A program made the translations under genes and the position numbers. Below are positions 16,960 to 27,424 of a stretch of DNA of 36,514 nt, one piece after another. Each line of letters opens with the position of its first letter. Position 1 is the stretch's first letter. Origin of the DNA: Candidatus Omnitrophota bacterium (GTDB lineage: Bacteria > Omnitrophota > Omnitrophia > Omnitrophales > Aquincolibacteriaceae); contig CAIJHQ010000002.1 of the NCBI GenBank assembly GCA_903820505.1, positions 1-36,514 on the forward strand. The letters are read 5' to 3'. The notes under the pieces were generated by a model. The model saw only the letters and a list, made by a program, of their open reading frames with translations, was not told where the DNA came from and ran no database searches.

Positions 16960-17897
16960 GAAACTCTCACTTCCTCTTGTTTTTGGGACGCCAGCTTTTG
17001 AGGCGTCGTCTTCCAGCGGTCATGCATCCAGGCCCACTGGTCCGGATACTGCCGGATCATTTCTTCGAAACAACGCATCCACGCTTCCGTATACTTCCGA
17101 ACCGCTTCGTCGCGGTTGCCTTCCGACTTCGGCCTGATCGGTTTTCCGATCACGAGCTTGTACCGGTCGCCGGGTAAACGCACAAGAAAAGCCGGCAAAA
17201 GCGGCGCGCCGGTCGACATGGCAAGTTTCACCGGTGCAACGGACGTATAGGCCGGATGCCCGAAAAAATCCACGAAAACCCCGCGGAGGTTATCCATGTC
17301 CTGGTCCGGCAAAAGACCGACGATCCCGTTCTGTTTCAATTGCCCGTGGATATCACGGACCGCCTGGTCCCGGTAGATCGTCCGCACGTTGACCGACCCG
17401 CGCAACCCGACGATCCAGCGGTTGTACGGTTCATAATAAATCCTCCGGCCGACCACGGCGCCCGTGAACCCCTGCATCCCGAAGATCCCCGCAAGGAGTT
17501 CCCAGTTGCCCATGTGCGCCGTCATTATAATGAGCCCTTTCCCTTCTTGCAAAATATCTTTGCAAAAAGAAAAGGCCTCCCCCGTCTCGACGAACGGCGG
17601 TACTTTCCCGGATCGCGCGAACTGTGTGAACCGGAGAAAATCAAATGCGGTCTGGAGCATGTTCCCCAGGACCTTCCGGGCGATCCCTTCGATCTCCTCC
17701 CGGCTTTTTTCCTCCCCGTAGGCGAACTTCAGATTCTTGAGGATCTTCGTTCGCTGCGAAGAAACCAGAAAGTAGCCGAGATACCCGACCCCGCGCGCCA
17801 ACGCCAGCGCCCAACGCCGCGGCAAAAGAGCCAGGACCGCGGCACCGGCCCGTGCTGCCAGGTAAACAATGAAACGGTAGGGCTTCTTTTTGGCCAC
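16956..17897 (-). CDS. LpxL/HtrB-type lipid A acyltransferase
   Basis: A 313-residue member of the lysophospholipid acyltransferase superfamily, LpxL/LpxM branch. An N-terminal hydrophobic segment (about 10-26) anchors it to the inner membrane. The catalytic HX4E motif is H128 and E133 in MTAHMGNWELLAG. Further conserved blocks are GLLPDQDM, VDFFGHPAYTSVAPVKLA and YPDQWAWMHDRWK near the end. It probably adds a secondary acyl chain to Kdo2-lipid A. The start is GTG with GGAG ten bases upstream. It sits between kdsD and the LPS export genes; a second LpxL-type domain is encoded at 32706-34655. Confidence 0.88.
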   Translation of the reverse strand: MAKKKPYRFIVYLAARAGAAVLALLPRRWALALARGVGYLGYFLVSSQRTKILKNLKFAYGEEKSREEIEGIARKVLGNMLQTAFDFLRFTQFARSGKVPPFVETGEAFSFCKDILQEGKGLIIMTAHMGNWELLAGIFGMQGFTGAVVGRRIYYEPYNRWIVGLRGSVNVRTIYRDQAVRDIHGQLKQNGIVGLLPDQDMDNLRGVFVDFFGHPAYTSVAPVKLAMSTGAPLLPAFLVRLPGDRYKLVIGKPIRPKSEGNRDEAVRKYTEAWMRCFEEMIRQYPDQWAWMHDRWKTTPQKLASQKQEEVRVS

Positions 17898-17923
17898 AAG
17901 TGCCGTTCTCCGTTAGTTTTTTC

Positions 17924-17952
17924 GGGTTAACGGCGCAGCACACTGTTAACCC
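17924..17952 (-). repeat. Perfect inverted repeat (8-bp arms) between kdsD and the lpxL-like gene
   Basis: GGGTTAAC and GTTAACCC arms flank a 13-base loop that can form three more pairs in RNA after one mismatch. It occupies the only sizeable gap (78 bases) in the first section of the operon. In the direction of transcription it is followed by GAAAAAACT, not by a T-run, so it does not look like an ordinary terminator. An RNA processing or stability hairpin, or a protein-binding site, are alternatives. Confidence 0.7.
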
Positions 17953-17975
17953 CTGGAATTAAATTCAAACCAGCG

Positions 17976-18947
17976 CTAGACCCGCCCTGCCCTCATCAGG
18001 TCCTGGACATCCAGAAGGCCCACGACCCGGCGCGTGTCATCCAGCACCGGCAATTCGTCAATTCGTAGTGATTCCATGATATGGAAGGCTTCTTCCGCAA
18101 GTTTGTCCTGGCGGATCGAGCGCGGGTTCAGCGTTGCCAGGGCCTCCACGGGCCGGCTCAGGATCTTCTCGCCCTGCGCGCGCAAATGACGCCGCAGATC
18201 GCCGTCCGTAAAAACACCGAGAAGCTTTCCTTTCGCGTCGACCAAGGTACAGCTTCCGGCGCGCGAAGACGTGATCTTGAGCAGCGCCTGTCTCACACTT
18301 GTTTTAGGACCGACGAGGGGGTTCGCTTTCCCCGTGCGCATGATATCCTTCACTTTCAAAAGCCGCCTTCCGAGGCTCCCGGCCGGATGAAGTTCCGCGA
18401 AATCCTCGGACTTGAAACCGCGTTTTTGAAGAAGACAAAGCGCCAGGGCATCCCCCAACGCGAGCGAAGCCGTCGTGGAGGCGGACGGCGCAAGGTTCAG
18501 AGGGCAGGCTTCGCGGCGCACGCCCAGGTCGAGCACGATGTCCGCGTTCCTCCCCAAGGAAGACCGCGCCACGCTGGTCATCGCGATAAGCTGCACTCCT
18601 TTTTTCTTGATGAGCGGAAGAAGCCGGACGATCTCCTCGCTTTCCCCGCTTTGCGAGATCGCGATCACAAGGTCCTTGGACGTCACCATCCCGAAATCCC
18701 CGTGGACCGCTTCGGCGGGATGAAGATAGAGGCTCGGCGTTCCCGTCGAGGCCATGGTCGCCGCGATCTTTCTGGCGATGAAACCCGGCTTCCCCATACC
18801 GGTGAGGATCACGCGGCCTTTGCAGCGGTCCAGCGCCTCCACGGCCTTTTCAAAATCCCTGCCGATCCTTGCCCGGAGCCGCGAGATGGCAAGCGCTTCG
18901 ATCCCCAGGATCTCTCTGGCAAGTCTGCTGACGTTTTGTTTTTTCAT
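17976..18947 (-). CDS. kdsD: Arabinose-5-phosphate isomerase KdsD/KpsF (SIS domain plus two CBS domains)
   Basis: A 323-residue enzyme converting ribulose-5-phosphate to arabinose-5-phosphate, the first Kdo precursor. The SIS domain (about 25-180) shows RVILTGMGKPGFIARKIA, PSLYLHPAEAVHGDFGMV and IAISQSGESEEIV. Two CBS domains follow (about 200-255 and 265-323), ending DELPVLDDTRRVVGLLDVQDL. I chose ATG 18947, which has GAAGGG 8 bases upstream; a GTG at 18956 overlapping the kdsA stop is the alternative. It is directly followed by the lpxL-like gene after a 78-base gap and preceded by kdsA. Confidence 0.95.
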   Translation of the reverse strand: MKKQNVSRLAREILGIEALAISRLRARIGRDFEKAVEALDRCKGRVILTGMGKPGFIARKIAATMASTGTPSLYLHPAEAVHGDFGMVTSKDLVIAISQSGESEEIVRLLPLIKKKGVQLIAMTSVARSSLGRNADIVLDLGVRREACPLNLAPSASTTASLALGDALALCLLQKRGFKSEDFAELHPAGSLGRRLLKVKDIMRTGKANPLVGPKTSVRQALLKITSSRAGSCTLVDAKGKLLGVFTDGDLRRHLRAQGEKILSRPVEALATLNPRSIRQDKLAEEAFHIMESLRIDELPVLDDTRRVVGLLDVQDLMRAGRV

Positions 18948-18952
18948 CCGTA

Positions 18953-22239
<3,287 letters not shown>

Positions 22240-22243
<4 letters not shown>

Positions 22244-23259
22244 GCTTTCCGGATCGCTTCCTTCAATTCGGCGGGAGCCACGGTCGCGGTCCCCAGTTTG
22301 GCCACCACGATACCCGCCGCAAGATTCGAAAGTTTCGCGGCTTCCTGCATCTTCGCGCCGGCCGCCATGGCAAGCGCCAGCGTCGCGATCACGGTATCTC
22401 CGGCCCCGGACACATCATAAACTTCGCGCGCGGCGGTCGGCACGCGGGTGATCTTTTGATTCTTTTCGAAAAGGGCCATCCCGTCCTCGCCGAGCGTGAT
22501 CAGCACGGACTCCAGGCTTAATTTCTTCATCAGCCCCCATCCCACCTGCTCCAGCGTCGGAGGTTTCTGCCACGGCCCGTGCGTCCGTTCATAGCCGACA
22601 TAAGCTTCGCTGCGGTTCGGAGTAATGCACGTCACGCCCTGATAATAGACAAAATGTTTTTCCTTCGGGTCGACCAGCACCGGCTTCCCGTATTTTTTGG
22701 CGAGCCGGACGACTTCTTTAAGCAAACACGGCTGCATCACTCCTTTGCCGTAATCCTCGAGGATGACGACATGCGCCTCCCGGATCTTTTCGCGCACGAA
22801 TTTCAGGATCTTCTGGATGTCGGCCGGGGAAATATCGTCCGTTTTCTCCCGGTCAAAGCGCACGACCTGCTGGGAATGGGCGATCACGCGGGTCTTGAGG
22901 GACGTCGGACGTTCCGGATCATAAATGATCCCGCCTGTCTCGATCCCCCGGCGGCGTATCACCTTGAGCAGCATCCGTCCGTAGAGATCGCGGCCCAGAA
23001 CACCGCAGGGATAGACCTTGCCTTTGAGCGAGCAGATATTGTTCGCCACGTTGAGCGACCCGCCCGGGACGAAAGATTCGCGTTCGACTTTCACCACGGG
23101 AACCGGCGCCTCAGGGGAAATGCGCTTGACGGTCCCCCATACGAACTGATCGAGGATGAAATCGCCGATGACGAGGACCCGGCACTTCGCAAAACCGTCG
23201 ACGATCTCGAGAAAGCGCTTTTTTTCAGCGCCCGTGAGCGGCAAAGCCTTGTTTGTCAT
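22240..23259 (-). CDS. rfaE1: D-glycero-beta-D-manno-heptose-7-phosphate kinase (RfaE domain I type)
   Basis: A 339-residue PfkB/ribokinase-family kinase matching domain I of HldE. Visible motifs are ILDQFVWGTVKRISPEAPVP, GGSLNVANNICSLKG, the DPKEKHF stretch, TPNRSEAYVGYE, LITLGEDGMALFEK and the catalytic DVSGAGDTVIATLALAMA. The adenylyltransferase domain of bifunctional HldE is absent, so that step must be encoded elsewhere. It is the first gene after the promoter at 23297-23325; its ATG has AGAGGG upstream and a short leader of about 30 bases. Heptose phosphate made here fits the GT9 heptosyltransferase-type genes in the neighbouring operon. Confidence 0.93.
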
Positions 23260-23296
23260 ATGACCCTCTTGATCTCCCTACAGGCATGAAGGGGGT

Positions 23297-23325
23297 ATAT
23301 TAGCACTGCTCAAAAGCAGTGTCAA
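23297..23325 (-). promoter_or_regulatory. Sigma70-type promoter of the rfaE1-kdsB-pyrG-kdsA operon
   Basis: On the minus strand TTGACA (23325-23320) and TAATAT (23302-23297) are separated by exactly 17 bases. Predicted transcription start is near 23290, about 30 bases before the rfaE1 ATG. An AT-rich stretch lies upstream (23341-23390), as for an UP element. Only one base departs from the double consensus. Confidence 0.88.
23304..23321. promoter_or_regulatory. Perfect 18-bp palindrome inside the promoter spacer (candidate operator)
   Basis: CACTGCT and AGCAGTG arms around a 4-base centre fill the spacer and touch the last two bases of the -35 element. A protein bound here would cover the RNA polymerase site, so repression is the natural model. 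The half-site is not one I can assign to a known regulator. Confidence 0.75.
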
Positions 23326-23390
23326 TGAAAGGAAACCGCCATAACTCTTTTTAATGTAATAAGTTATAGATATTCTGGGTGGTGATATTT

Positions 23391-23412
23391 AAAAGCAGGC
23401 CGAGACGGCCTG
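23391..23412 (-). terminator. Intrinsic terminator of fmdB
   Basis: A perfect 7-bp stem CAGGCCG/CGGCCTG with a 3-base loop is followed on the minus strand by CTTTT, starting about 25 bases after the fmdB stop codon. It separates this small unit from the rfaE1 promoter. Confidence 0.85.
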
Positions 23413-23437
23413 AAGTAGCATCCCGCACATGGGGCTG

Positions 23438-23725
23438 TCAGGATTTCTTGGGGGCGCTGCAGGAGGAACAGTCCCCGGAGCAACCGCCGGAGGGGGCGCT
23501 CTTCTTCGCGGTATCCTTGCTGGCCGCCTCTTTGTATCCCTTGGAGCGGTAATCGGTTTGGTAAAAACCGCTGCCTTTGAAAAGGACCCCGGCCCCGCCG
23601 TGGATGATGCGCCGCACCTTGTTCTTGCCGCAGGCGGGACATTTTCGGACCGGCTGGTCTTTCATGGACTGGAACTTCTCGAACTGATGCCCGCATTGGT
23701 CGCATTCGTAACCGTAGGTCGGCAC
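23438..23725 (-). CDS. FmdB-family zinc-ribbon protein
   Basis: A 95-residue protein with the FmdB-type zinc ribbon at the N-terminus: MPTYGYECDQCGHQFEKF with a first CxxC, then KCPACGKNKVRRII with the second. The middle has GVLFKGSGFYQTDYRS, usual for the family, and the tail is Lys/Ala-rich ending in a further Cys cluster (GGCSGDCSSCSAPKKS). FmdB-like proteins are proposed regulators, but their biochemical role is unclear. The start is GTG with AAAGGAGG upstream. It forms its own transcription unit with a promoter at 23752-23780 and a terminator at 23391-23412. Confidence 0.92.
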   Translation of the reverse strand: MPTYGYECDQCGHQFEKFQSMKDQPVRKCPACGKNKVRRIIHGGAGVLFKGSGFYQTDYRSKGYKEAASKDTAKKSAPSGGCSGDCSSCSAPKKS

Positions 23726-23751
23726 TGGATATTCCTCCTTTGGAAGGGCGT

Positions 23752-23780
23752 ATTATAGGGACGGAAAGTCCTCCCTTCAA
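23752..23780 (-). promoter_or_regulatory. Sigma70-type promoter of fmdB
   Basis: TTGAAG (23780-23775) and a perfect TATAAT (23757-23752) are separated by 17 bases on the minus strand. The predicted start lies about 20 bases before the GTG codon and just upstream of AAAGGAGG. The spacer has an imperfect GGGA/TCCC dyad. Confidence 0.82.
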
Positions 23781-23801
23781 CACGTTCTTTAGGCGGGCCT
23801 T

Positions 23802-23840
23802 AAAAAGGTCCTCCGGATCTTCATGATCTGACGCAAGACC
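23802..23840 (-). terminator. Probable terminator of the LPS-core operon
   Basis: Just after the DUF1846 stop codon the minus strand has GGTCTT pairing with AGGACC (one G-U pair), an inner GATC-ATGAA-GATC hairpin, and then TTTTTAAGG. The stem is interrupted, so strength is uncertain, but the T-run and the position just upstream of the fmdB promoter fit. Confidence 0.55.
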
Positions 23841-23843
23841 CCG

Positions 23844-25358
23844 TTAAGACTCAAAAAGACTGAGGGAAGAAAAATCCGTATCGCTGGTCAGATTGATCCC
23901 GAGCTTCCGCAGGCCCTTTTCGTCGCCCGAGGTCGGGATGTGTGTCATGTGGGCGTCGGCGCCGCGGAGCTCCTTTAATTTCTCCATCGCGGCCTGAGCC
24001 GTGGGGTTGGTCGCGGCGCAAATGCTCAGAGCGATCAGGATCTCTTCAAGGTCCAAACTCACGACCCGCGAATTAAAAACCGTCCGCCGGAGGTTCCCGA
24101 TGGATTCGATAATGGTGGGAGAGATCAAATGGATCTGGTCCGGGATCCCCGCCAGTTTTTTGACGGCGTTCAGCACGAGGCTCGACGCCGCGTGCATGAG
24201 CGGGGAATTCTTTCCGGTCTCGATCGTGCCGTCGGGAAGCTCGAGCGCGGCGCCGCAAAAGATCCCCTTGTTCCCTTCGCCTTTTTTCAGGGCTTCCTGC
24301 GCGGCACGGCGCGCCGGGAGGACCACGCACCGGTCCTCGGCCTTTGCTTCAAGATTTTTCATGAGAAGTTCCGCGCGTTCGACCGCCTCCTTTTCCACGA
24401 ACCCCATCTGGTATTCGCAGGAGTAGCGGAAATAGCGCGCGATCACTTCCTGGACCGCCGCTTTCCGGACCGTCTCGTCATCGGTGATGGCGAAGCCGGC
24501 GCGGTTCACGCCCATATCGGTGGGAGATTTGTAGACCCCGTCGTCCCCCATGATCTTTTTCAGGATCCTCCGGAGCACCGGAAACACCTCGATATCGCGG
24601 TTATAGTTCACCGTGGTCTTGTGATAGGCCTCCAGGTGGAACGAATCGACCATGTTGATGTCGCCGAGGTCCGCGGTCGCGGACTCATAAGCGACGTTGA
24701 CGGGATGGCCCAGGGGAAGGTTCCAGATGGGGAACGTCTCGAATTTGGCGTACCCGCTCTTCAGTCCCCGTTTGTGATCGTGATACGCCTGCGAAAGACA
24801 GGTCGCCAGCTTGCCGCTTCCGGGGCCCGGGGCCGTCACGACGACCAGCGGTTTGGTGGTCTCGATATATTCGTTGGCGCCGTAACCTTCGTCGCTCGCG
24901 ATCAGGTCCACGTCGGTCGGATAGCCCTTCGTGAAACGGTGGGTGTAGACCCGGACGCCGCGCCGCTCCAGTTTATTCTTGAAGATCTTCGCCGCCGGCT
25001 GATCGGAAAAACGCGTGATGACCACGCCGGTCACGTCCAGATCCCAACTGCGGAGATCGTCGATCAATTTGAAAGCGTCCGCGTCGTAGGTGATGCCGAA
25101 GTCCGCGCGCACCTTTCTCCGTTCGATATCCCCGGAATGGATGCAAAGGATGATGTCGGCGCTGTCCTTGAGCTTTTGAAGCAGCCGCATTTTCACGTTG
25201 GGATCAAAGCCCGGCAGGACCCGCGCGGCGTGGTAATCGAAAAGAAGTTTTCCCCCGAATTCAAGATACAGTTTGTCGCTGAACTTTTTGACCCGTTTCA
25301 GGATCTCGGCGCTTTGTTCTTTTAAATATTTCTCATTATCAAAACCGATCTTTTTCAT
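23844..25358 (-). CDS. DUF1846 family protein
   Basis: A 504-residue protein matching the DUF1846 family from start ([18 protein letters not shown]) to end. Recognisable blocks include [56 protein letters not shown] (a P-loop-like glycine-rich segment), [14 protein letters not shown] and the C-terminal [20 protein letters not shown]. Function is not established. The GPGSGK segment suggests nucleotide or phosphate binding. It is the last gene of the LPS-core operon, 40 bases after the DUF3108 gene, with GGGGAGG ahead of its ATG; the placement may be incidental. Confidence 0.9.
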   Translation of the reverse strand: MKKIGFDNEKYLKEQSAEILKRVKKFSDKLYLEFGGKLLFDYHAARVLPGFDPNVKMRLLQKLKDSADIILCIHSGDIERRKVRADFGITYDADAFKLIDDLRSWDLDVTGVVITRFSDQPAAKIFKNKLERRGVRVYTHRFTKGYPTDVDLIASDEGYGANEYIETTKPLVVVTAPGPGSGKLATCLSQAYHDHKRGLKSGYAKFETFPIWNLPLGHPVNVAYESATADLGDINMVDSFHLEAYHKTTVNYNRDIEVFPVLRRILKKIMGDDGVYKSPTDMGVNRAGFAITDDETVRKAAVQEVIARYFRYSCEYQMGFVEKEAVERAELLMKNLEAKAEDRCVVLPARRAAQEALKKGEGNKGIFCGAALELPDGTIETGKNSPLMHAASSLVLNAVKKLAGIPDQIHLISPTIIESIGNLRRTVFNSRVVSLDLEEILIALSICAATNPTAQAAMEKLKELRGADAHMTHIPTSGDEKGLRKLGINLTSDTDFSSLSLFES

Positions 25359-25398
25359 GATGCCTGCCGCCTCCCCTTTTAAAATGAATGTCGCGTTT

Positions 25399-26226
25399 TC
25401 ACTGCGCCGTTTTTTCCGTTTTGTCCGTTTTATCCAGTGCCCGCCCCGGTTCGTACTGCACGAGCGTCGCGCTCACATCGCCCAGCACCGGGACCTTGAC
25501 CTTTATGAGAAGCGGGATGCGACGTTCATCCAGGCTCATCCATCCGCATATCTTCCCGCGCCGCACGAAGAACCCCTCGAACATGACGACGGGTTCCACT
25601 TCAACCGACTGAAAAACCCCGACGCCCTTGATCGTCATCTCCTTTGTCCCCCGGGTGAAGACATCCAGGTCCCAGTTCTTTTCGTCGGCATTCACGGGGA
25701 TCTGCACCTTGCCGTCGGGCTTCACGTCCTGCGTCCGCAGCCAATACGCGCACGAGATCTGGTCCTGGACGTGCTGGGGAATGAACATTTCCTTACTGCT
25801 ATGGTCCTTGCGGGAAAAGAACTGCCCGAGATTCTTCTCCTGATCGTATTCCATGGATTCGTCCGTCCAGTAACGGCCCTCATGGATCTTTTTTTCGTAG
25901 CGGAGGGAATGGAGGTGTTCGACATCAACGTAACTGTGGTGTGTATCGCGCACCCTGTAGATCCAATCCAGGATTCCCCGGGAACGGACGTCGACGACGA
26001 TATGAAAGGCGTCCCGTCCGTTGATCTTCACGATCTCCGTGACCTCGGCCGTCGCGTCCCCGACCGTCAGACCCAGGTAACTGATCTCAAATTTTATTTT
26101 TTCCCCGGGAAAGATCGTCTTCGCGGGCAAATCCGCCGCGGGATAGACCTTTTCCTCACCCATCACGCGACCTGGAAAGGCCGGAATCATCAAGAATAGC
26201 AGGATCGCGATCGACCTTTTCAACAT
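25399..26226 (-). CDS. Secreted DUF3108-domain protein
   Basis: A 275-residue exported protein. The ATG at 26226 is chosen because it opens a clear signal peptide: MLKRS, a hydrophobic core [13 protein letters not shown] and a probable cleavage site near VMGEE. A longer frame to 26274 would bury the signal. The mature part is beta-rich, with [20 protein letters not shown], the [19 protein letters not shown] block and [14 protein letters not shown], matching DUF3108. These proteins are thought to be periplasmic or outer-membrane associated, of unknown function. Its start overlaps the stop of the mini-ferredoxin gene (ATGTTGA), and GAAGGGGAA serves as its ribosome site. Confidence 0.85.
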   Translation of the reverse strand: MLKRSIAILLFLMIPAFPGRVMGEEKVYPAADLPAKTIFPGEKIKFEISYLGLTVGDATAEVTEIVKINGRDAFHIVVDVRSRGILDWIYRVRDTHHSYVDVEHLHSLRYEKKIHEGRYWTDESMEYDQEKNLGQFFSRKDHSSKEMFIPQHVQDQISCAYWLRTQDVKPDGKVQIPVNADEKNWDLDVFTRGTKEMTIKGVGVFQSVEVEPVVMFEGFFVRRGKICGWMSLDERRIPLLIKVKVPVLGDVSATLVQYEPGRALDKTDKTEKTAQ

Positions 26227-26321
26227 GGTCTGTTCCCCTTCAATTCTGTGCAGGCCGTGGTGCAAAGTCCGCATCCGTTACATTTTTCCCGGTCGATCTC
26301 AATGATCTTGCGTTTGGGCAC
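26220..26321 (-). CDS. 33-residue mini-ferredoxin ([4Fe-4S] motif protein)
   Basis: A very short frame that standard gene finders would miss. It starts at GTG 26321, the only usable start after an in-frame TAA, with GGGAGG 4 bases upstream (26331-26326). The product opens MPKRKIIEIDREK, as in the first strand of bacterial ferredoxins, then has CNGCGLCTTAC, a complete CX2CX2CX3C cluster-binding motif, and ends TELKGNRPC with a fifth cysteine. It lacks the second half of a ferredoxin. It overlaps the end of the GT9 gene by 23 bases and the start of the DUF3108 gene by 7 bases, so it fits the operon exactly. It may be a genuine mini iron-sulphur protein or the remnant of a larger ferredoxin; no homologue search was possible. 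Confidence 0.65.
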   Translation of the reverse strand: MPKRKIIEIDREKCNGCGLCTTACTELKGNRPC

Positions 26322-27423
26322 GCTGCCTCCCGAAGGATCCCTCGAAGAAGGACTGCTCGTCCAATGATCTTATCGCATCCTCCGGCGTTAATTCTGTCAA
26401 ACAAGCGATCGTGGCGCAAGCATTGTTGAAGCGGAACTTGTGGTAGCACGGCCGGCACTCCAGCCCTTTCTTAAAAACCGTGGCCGCGGATTGAGACGGC
26501 GGGTAAGGCCCGTAAACTTCCGGCGGCACCGGCCCGTAAAAACCGATCAGCGGAACTTCCAGTGCCCTGGCCAGATGTACAAGGCCCCCGTCGTTCCCCG
26601 CAAAAAGAGCGGACTTTTTCAGGATCATAGCCGTTTCATTCAGCGAGGTCTCTCCCGCGAGCACCACCGCCGGGATCCCCAGCGACCGCTTCAGTTCCTC
26701 GCAAAGTTCTTTTTCGGAAGCGCTCCCGAGAATGCAGATCCCTTTCACATCAAGTTTCGTTTGAAGTTTCCGGACGAACTCCGCGATATTTTTTACGGGC
26801 CACCGCTTGAAGGCCGCTTCCCTGCCCCACGAATCGCCGCCGCCCGGGCTCAGGGTCAAGAAGGGTTTTCCAATCCCTCCCATTTTTTTAACGACCTGCT
26901 TTTCAAGAGCCTCCGCGTCGGGCGGGAAATAAAACTCTAAAAAACGGTCTTCAACCGAAATTCCCGCCAGTTCCGCCAGGTCGCAGTAATGATCCGCGGC
27001 ATGCCGTTTCAGGAATCCCTCGGCAAGAGGATAGCGGATCGTATGGAAAACGGCCCTTTTTTTGAAGGCGAATCCCGCGCATTGCGGGATCCCGAGCACG
27101 AACCGCCCGCAAAAAGCGTGTTCCCGGCGCAATGAATAATCCAGGATCAAGTCGTAGTGTTTGGCCCGGAGCTTGCGCCCGAGCTCAAGAACTTCCCGGA
27201 AATTCTCCCACCGGGTCTGACGGCGCATGCGGTCCTTGTCCACGACAAAAATATCGTTCACATGCGGGTTATTTTCCACGACCGCGCGGGTGCGCGATCC
27301 CAACAACAAATCCACCGTTTCGACCGTCGGGACAAGACGAAGCGCGCGAAGGACCGGCGTAATGAAAAGAAGGTCCCCGATCCCGAAAGGATGAACGACC
27401 AGGACCCGCCGCAAGGTACGCAT
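26299..27423 (-). CDS. Glycosyltransferase family 9 protein (heptosyltransferase-like), copy 1
   Basis: A 374-residue GT9 enzyme with the GT-B fold. The acceptor domain starts RVLVVHPFGIGDLLFITPVL. The donor domain has LSPGGGDSWGREAAFKRWPVKN and FAGNDGGLVHLARALEVPLIGF (split here into its parts GNDGGLVHLARAL and EVPLIGFYGPV), the sites that hold ADP-heptose in WaaC/WaaF. Near the end is a cysteine set, C323, C326, C336 and C341 (CRPCYHKF, then NNACATIACL), a pattern common in part of this family. It probably adds a heptose or similar sugar to the LPS core. One base separates it from the preceding GT9 gene; the mini-ferredoxin gene begins inside its last codons. Confidence 0.88.
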   Translation of the reverse strand: MRTLRRVLVVHPFGIGDLLFITPVLRALRLVPTVETVDLLLGSRTRAVVENNPHVNDIFVVDKDRMRRQTRWENFREVLELGRKLRAKHYDLILDYSLRREHAFCGRFVLGIPQCAGFAFKKRAVFHTIRYPLAEGFLKRHAADHYCDLAELAGISVEDRFLEFYFPPDAEALEKQVVKKMGGIGKPFLTLSPGGGDSWGREAAFKRWPVKNIAEFVRKLQTKLDVKGICILGSASEKELCEELKRSLGIPAVVLAGETSLNETAMILKKSALFAGNDGGLVHLARALEVPLIGFYGPVPPEVYGPYPPSQSAATVFKKGLECRPCYHKFRFNNACATIACLTELTPEDAIRSLDEQSFFEGSFGRQRAQTQDH

Positions 27424-27424
27424 G

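Noticed and set aside
17924-17952. Inverted repeat as an intrinsic terminator
   Set aside because: No T-run follows it on either strand, so I list it only as a hairpin or binding site.
23364-23783. Minus-strand frame of 139 codons overlapping fmdB
   Set aside because: It is in another frame than the clear zinc-ribbon gene, runs through the fmdB promoter and terminator, and shows no domain.
26240-26458. Minus-strand 72-codon frame near the GT9/DUF3108 junction
   Set aside because: It lies out of frame within the GT9 gene and has no motif; the mini-ferredoxin frame at the same place is far better supported.
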